This document shows, in pieces, positions 61,199-64,000 of a stretch of 64,000 nt of DNA. Source of the stretch: Ascarosepion bandense (taxonomy: Eukaryota; Mollusca; Cephalopoda; Sepiida; Sepiidae); NCBI GenBank assembly GCA_037127315.1, contig JBBBDQ010001942.1, forward strand, positions 728,001-792,000, in the 5' to 3' direction. The position numbers and the translations under genes are program-made. The notes beneath the pieces are model-generated. The model saw only the letters and a program-made list of their open reading frames with translations, had not been told where the DNA came from and searched no databases. How positions within the stretch are numbered: the first letter of the stretch is position 1; the number at the start of each line of letters is the position of its first letter.

Positions 61199-61350
61199 TA
61201 GTAAAGTATCATCATTTTACAGTTGAAATGGCAAGCTGTAACTGTAAGTTCTAAACTAACAGTTTCTTCTATTGAACTTTTCACTTGTGGAAGTCTCTTT
61301 AACTTTGATCTCCAAAAATGTTAATGTAATGTCAACCATTATTCTTATGG
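61199..61350 (+). repeat. LINE-J C-terminal fragment, part 2
   Basis: Continues the LINE-J copy after the SINE: CAGTTGAAATGGCAAGCTGT, TCTTCTATTGAACTTTTCAC and TGATCTCCAAAAATGTTAAT (SFFYxTFHLW...LQKxxCNV). Decayed. Confidence 0.65.
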
Positions 61351-61364
61351 TGCCCTTCTATGAG

Positions 61365-61680
61365 GAATGAACTCTTCCTTTAACTATAGATAATTACCTG
61401 CATGACTTCCAGGGGTAGTAAAAGAGGCAGTTGATGGTAGTTAAATATGACAACTAGTATGCAGTTAAAGCCAGCTACTAGTCAGGCAATAAGCAGTGTA
61501 ACTGTACCGTTCAGACTTACTTATTTCTATTTACTTATTACTAACAATAACCTTGTATGTATGTTCTTGTTATACTAATACACTGTTTTTGAACCTATCT
61601 CCTGTGTTCCGTGTCTTACTTCTGACCAAACCGGTCACTACAACTCCACAAAAAATTGGCGATGAAGATCCACTACAGTT
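61365..61680 (+). repeat. Ty3/Gypsy LTR and primer-binding-site-like edge
   Basis: GAACTCTTCCTTTAACTATA to TGTTCCGTGTCTTACTTCTG and CTACAACTCC, matching the minus-strand LTR at 57460-57690. It is followed by AAAAATTGGCGATGAAGATC, which resembles the leader after the 5' LTR of Gypsy-type elements. That edge suggests a 5' LTR, but no gag follows. Confidence 0.55.
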
Positions 61681-61689
61681 ATCTTCTTT

Positions 61690-61825
61690 CTTCTTAATTC
61701 TTGTTCTATTATTATTAACTCTCCTTAATTGTATTTTTCTCTTTTCTTTTATACTCTTTATCACTGAGAAACCCTTTGCATCTTAGTGGCTTTATTGCCT
61801 TGTTTATGGAGAAATGATTAAAGTA
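61690..61825 (+). repeat. LINE-J subfamily 3' end
   Basis: TCACTGAGAAACCCTTTGCA, TCTTAGTGGCTTTATTGCCT and GGAGAAATGATTAAAGTAAA match the 38600-38710 subfamily. Confidence 0.6.
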
Positions 61826-62399
61826 AACAAAAACACAACCGATGCCAACTTGTAAGCAAAAAAAAAACCAATTTTTTTAAACTTACAAGTACGAACATAG
61901 TGAACTGACTGGGGGGAAATTAATGAAAAAAATGAACACTTAACGCAAACAGCCAATGAATCAATATCTTAATGTTTGATTTGGAATAAAATGGAGCCTA
62001 ACACCAGTGAATGTTGAACAATTTCCTCAAAGGCGATAAGAAAATAACATTTTTTATTTAGTTAATCATTTACAGCCTGTTTCATACATAGCAATCTTTC
62101 AAAATTGGTCTTTGTTCATTATTCAGAAGGGGGCTCATATTTTCACTCGGCTTGTCAATTTCACTTTCTGCATCAATAACTGCTACAAAAACCAAAAACT
62201 GCATGTCTCAAAGGAAAAAAAAAATTAGATGTTGTGATTGCAAAGATTTATTGTATTAATGAATCTTCTATGACGTAACTTTTATTCCAGTATATTTTTA
62301 TAATTATTCTGATTTATTATTAGTTTTTATTGCTAATCTTTTTTTTGTGCCTAATAAGATCTACAGTAAGAATGAATATTTTCCTTCTCTGTAACTTCA
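61826..62399. other. No recognisable feature
   Basis: About 570 bases of AT-rich sequence without recognised content. Confidence 0.4.
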
Positions 62400-62525
62400 C
62401 AGTATATAATGCAAATAACAATAAGAAGTGGTGTTCTCGTTTTTGTTGCCATATTCACATTTCGGTCAGTGTATGTTCTGACCTTCTTCAGGTGATAAGA
62501 ATTTCAAACTAAACCCTTTATTATT
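62400..62525 (-). repeat. SINE B tail fragment, minus strand
   Basis: GAAGTGGTGTTCTCGTTTTT, TTCGGTCAGTGTATGTTCTG and CTTCTTCAGGTGATAAGAAT. Only the 3' part is present. Confidence 0.6.
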
Positions 62526-62539
62526 TGCCTATATTTTTT

Positions 62540-62755
62540 AAATGATAGTATTTACAGTATTTACATTATTCGGACTATTGTCCTCATCTTTGTTGCCATT
62601 TGTATGACGTTTCAACCGTTGTACACTCTGGCCTTCTTCAGGTGCTAAGAATTTTGAATAGAACCCTTTATTACAAGCACTGGAGTATATCATTTCTGTC
62701 CCTTTGCGTAGAGCCTCTTCAATCAACGTCTATATCTACTGGGCCATGTATCCTG
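62540..62755 (-). repeat. SINE B, minus strand, head-to-head with the next copy
   Basis: CAGTATTTACATTATTCGGA, CTTTGTTGCCATTTGTATGA, CGTTTCAACCGTTGTACACT, TTCTTCAGGTGCTAAGAATT and CAACGTCTATATCTACTGGG. The middle of the element is deleted (62700-62715), so the tRNA head follows soon after the tail. Confidence 0.72.
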
Positions 62756-62950
62756 TGACTTGACCCAAAGAGTGGTGAGTTCAATACCAGGCTACAGCAG
62801 TGGTGAACAAGTAACTTACAGGATTAGAGGGAGATAACTAATGACTACCAGAAGATGCTCCACGTAATAAATAAGGATGATATACCCCAGTAATTGTAAG
62901 AAAGGGTTTGGTTCAAAATTCCTAGCACCTGAAGAAGGCTGGAGAATACA
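62745..62950 (+). repeat. SINE B, plus strand
   Basis: GTGACTTGACCCAAAGAGTG, GAGTTCAATACCAGGCTACA, AGTGGTGAACAAGTAACTTA, GATGATATACCCCAGTAATT and CACCTGAAGAAGGCTGGAGA then GACGAACATCACAT. The head joins the preceding inverted copy at CTGGGCCATG. Confidence 0.72.
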
Positions 62951-63099
62951 ATGGACGAACATCACATAAATCAGAAGGTTGATTTAGTCAGATTTTGATG
63001 AAGAAAAAGATGTTTTTTAGAAAACTCAAGATGTCTTCTGGTTTTGAATTTTTGAAAAGGTCTTTTAAGTTGATTGTCTGGTAGTGTTTTGACTGAGTT

Positions 63100-63620
63100 T
63101 GTCTCTTCAAAAGTTTATTTCTGGTAATATTTTTTTCCTTTAAAATTGTATTGCTGGTTATATTTTTTTCTTCCAAAAATGTATTACAGGCAATATTTTT
63201 TCTTCAAAAATGTATTACAGGCAATATTTTTTTCCTTTAAAATTGTATTGCTGGTTATTTTTTTTTCTTCCAAAAATGTATTACAGGCAATATTTTTTTC
63301 TTCCAAAAATGTATTACAGGCAATATTTTTTCTTCAAAAATGTATTACAGGCAATATTTTTTTCCTTTAAAATTGTATTGCTGGTAATATTTTTTTTCTT
63401 CCAAAAATGTATTACAGGCAATATTTTTTTCTTCAAAAATGTATTACAGGCAATATTTTTTTCCTTTAAAAATTGTATTGCTGGTAATATTTTTTTCTTC
63501 CAAAAATGTATTACAGGCAATATTTTTTCTTCAAAAATGTATTACAGGCAATATTTTTCTCTTCAAAATTGTATTGCTGGTAATATTTTTTTCTTTTTCC
63601 AAAATGTATTCCTGGAATTT
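63100..63620 (+). repeat. Minisatellite, about 31-35 bp unit
   Basis: Some 15 units alternating two types: TTCCAAAAATGTATTACAGG / CAATATTTTTTTC and CTTTAAAATTGTATTGCTGG / TAATATTTTT. The core AAAATGTATT...GG...TATTTTT is related to the 9040-10075 minisatellite. Frames on both strands are artefacts. Confidence 0.9.
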
Positions 63621-63820
63621 TTACTATAAAAGTCTATTTTTATAATTTCATAGTATTTTAACCCCAGTTTGGGGGTTAACTATTTGCCTATAGCTGGGAT
63701 GCTAACAAGTGTTATTGCTCTTGGTCATGGTGAACCTGGGAACAACAGCAATTAAGAGGTGGTTCTATGCTTCTCACAACCTCCCTTGCTGCCAAATTCA
63801 GTTTATCATCATACCCCGGA
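63621..63820 (+). repeat. Right flank of minisatellite-bearing element, copy 2
   Basis: Matches 10076-10290 (CTTGGTCATGGTGAACC, AGCAATTAAGAGGTGGTTCT, CCCTTGCTGCCAAATTCAGT, TTATCATCATACC). This copy retains an extra TTAACTATTTGCCTATAGCT, GGGATGCTAACAAG block. Confidence 0.65.
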
Positions 63821-64000
63821 TCAACAAAGATGAGGACAAAAGTCCAAATAATGTAAATATTGTAAATAATTACAATACCTCATATCAGAAATATAGACAA
63901 ACTATAATTAAGGTTCAAATAAAAGAAAAATCCATAAGTTTGAAGTCATAATACTAAGGTTTAAAAACAGACTCACAAGTCTAATGTCAGAAAATAGTGG
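63821..64000. other. SINE B tail relic and unclassified sequence
   Basis: CAACAAAGATGAGGACAAAA and GTCCAAATAATGTAAATATT match the tail of SINE B on the plus strand. The rest is unrecognised to the window end. Confidence 0.45.

Overview
The window looks like intergenic or intronic DNA from a large, AT-rich, repeat-dense animal genome. My best guess is a cephalopod mollusc. This rests on the repeat types I recognise (tRNA- and 5S-rRNA-derived SINEs, RTE-like and jockey/CR1-like LINEs, Penelope-like elements, very long TA and CA microsatellites) and not on any host gene, so the guess is moderate. I found no intact host protein-coding gene and no functional rRNA or tRNA gene. The only host-derived coding sequence I recognise is a broken Y-box/cold-shock-domain pseudogene near 57 kb. 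Nearly all readable coding sequence belongs to decayed mobile elements.

Repeat names used below: SINE A (tRNA-like head, about 305 bp, sometimes fused to a 5S head); SINE B (a second tRNA-like head, body with a CTGAAGA...GAAA motif); LINE-J (jockey/CR1-like, 3' end reading as GAAATGATTAAAA); LINE-R (RTE-like); family D (0.69 kb dispersed repeat); family G (short dispersed repeat); PLE (Penelope-like element).

Layout. 0-6 kb: SINE fragments, a retroelement C-terminal domain resembling a restriction-like endonuclease, a 1-kb dispersed repeat, a LINE-J copy carrying a 5S-derived SINE with clean target-site duplications, and family D. 6.4-8.8 kb: the best LINE-J copy, with endonuclease and half of the reverse transcriptase in one frame. 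9-17.4 kb: minisatellites, tandem LINE-R fragments, a 228-bp inverted duplication and a 53-bp satellite. 17.7-37.6 kb: alternating LINE-R, LINE-J and SINE copies, many nested or tandemly duplicated. 37.9-43.9 kb: two broken Tc1-like transposases, a mariner-type MITE and a PLE with RT and GIY-YIG domains. 46-49.3 kb: a PLE cluster with a tRNA-derived SINE that carries hammerhead ribozymes. 50-56.5 kb: LINE pieces, family D and a Ty3/Gypsy gag interrupted by a solo LTR. 56.9-61.7 kb: the Y-box pseudogene, Gypsy gag/protease, integrase and LTR pieces in both orientations, broken up by LINE-J and SINE A insertions. 62.4-64 kb: SINE B copies and a second copy of the minisatellite-bearing element.

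The most interesting system is at 47.99-49.30 kb. A 222-225 bp SINE with Pol III-like A and B boxes ends in a type I hammerhead ribozyme whose core is complete. Two such ribozymes lie in direct tandem exactly 310 bp apart. A third copy lies inverted on the far side of a PLE reverse-transcriptase fragment that has its own inverted-repeat arms. Two more decayed copies lie at 32.4 and 39.4 kb. Penelope-type and SINE B repeats elsewhere carry related CTGANGA...GAAA motifs.
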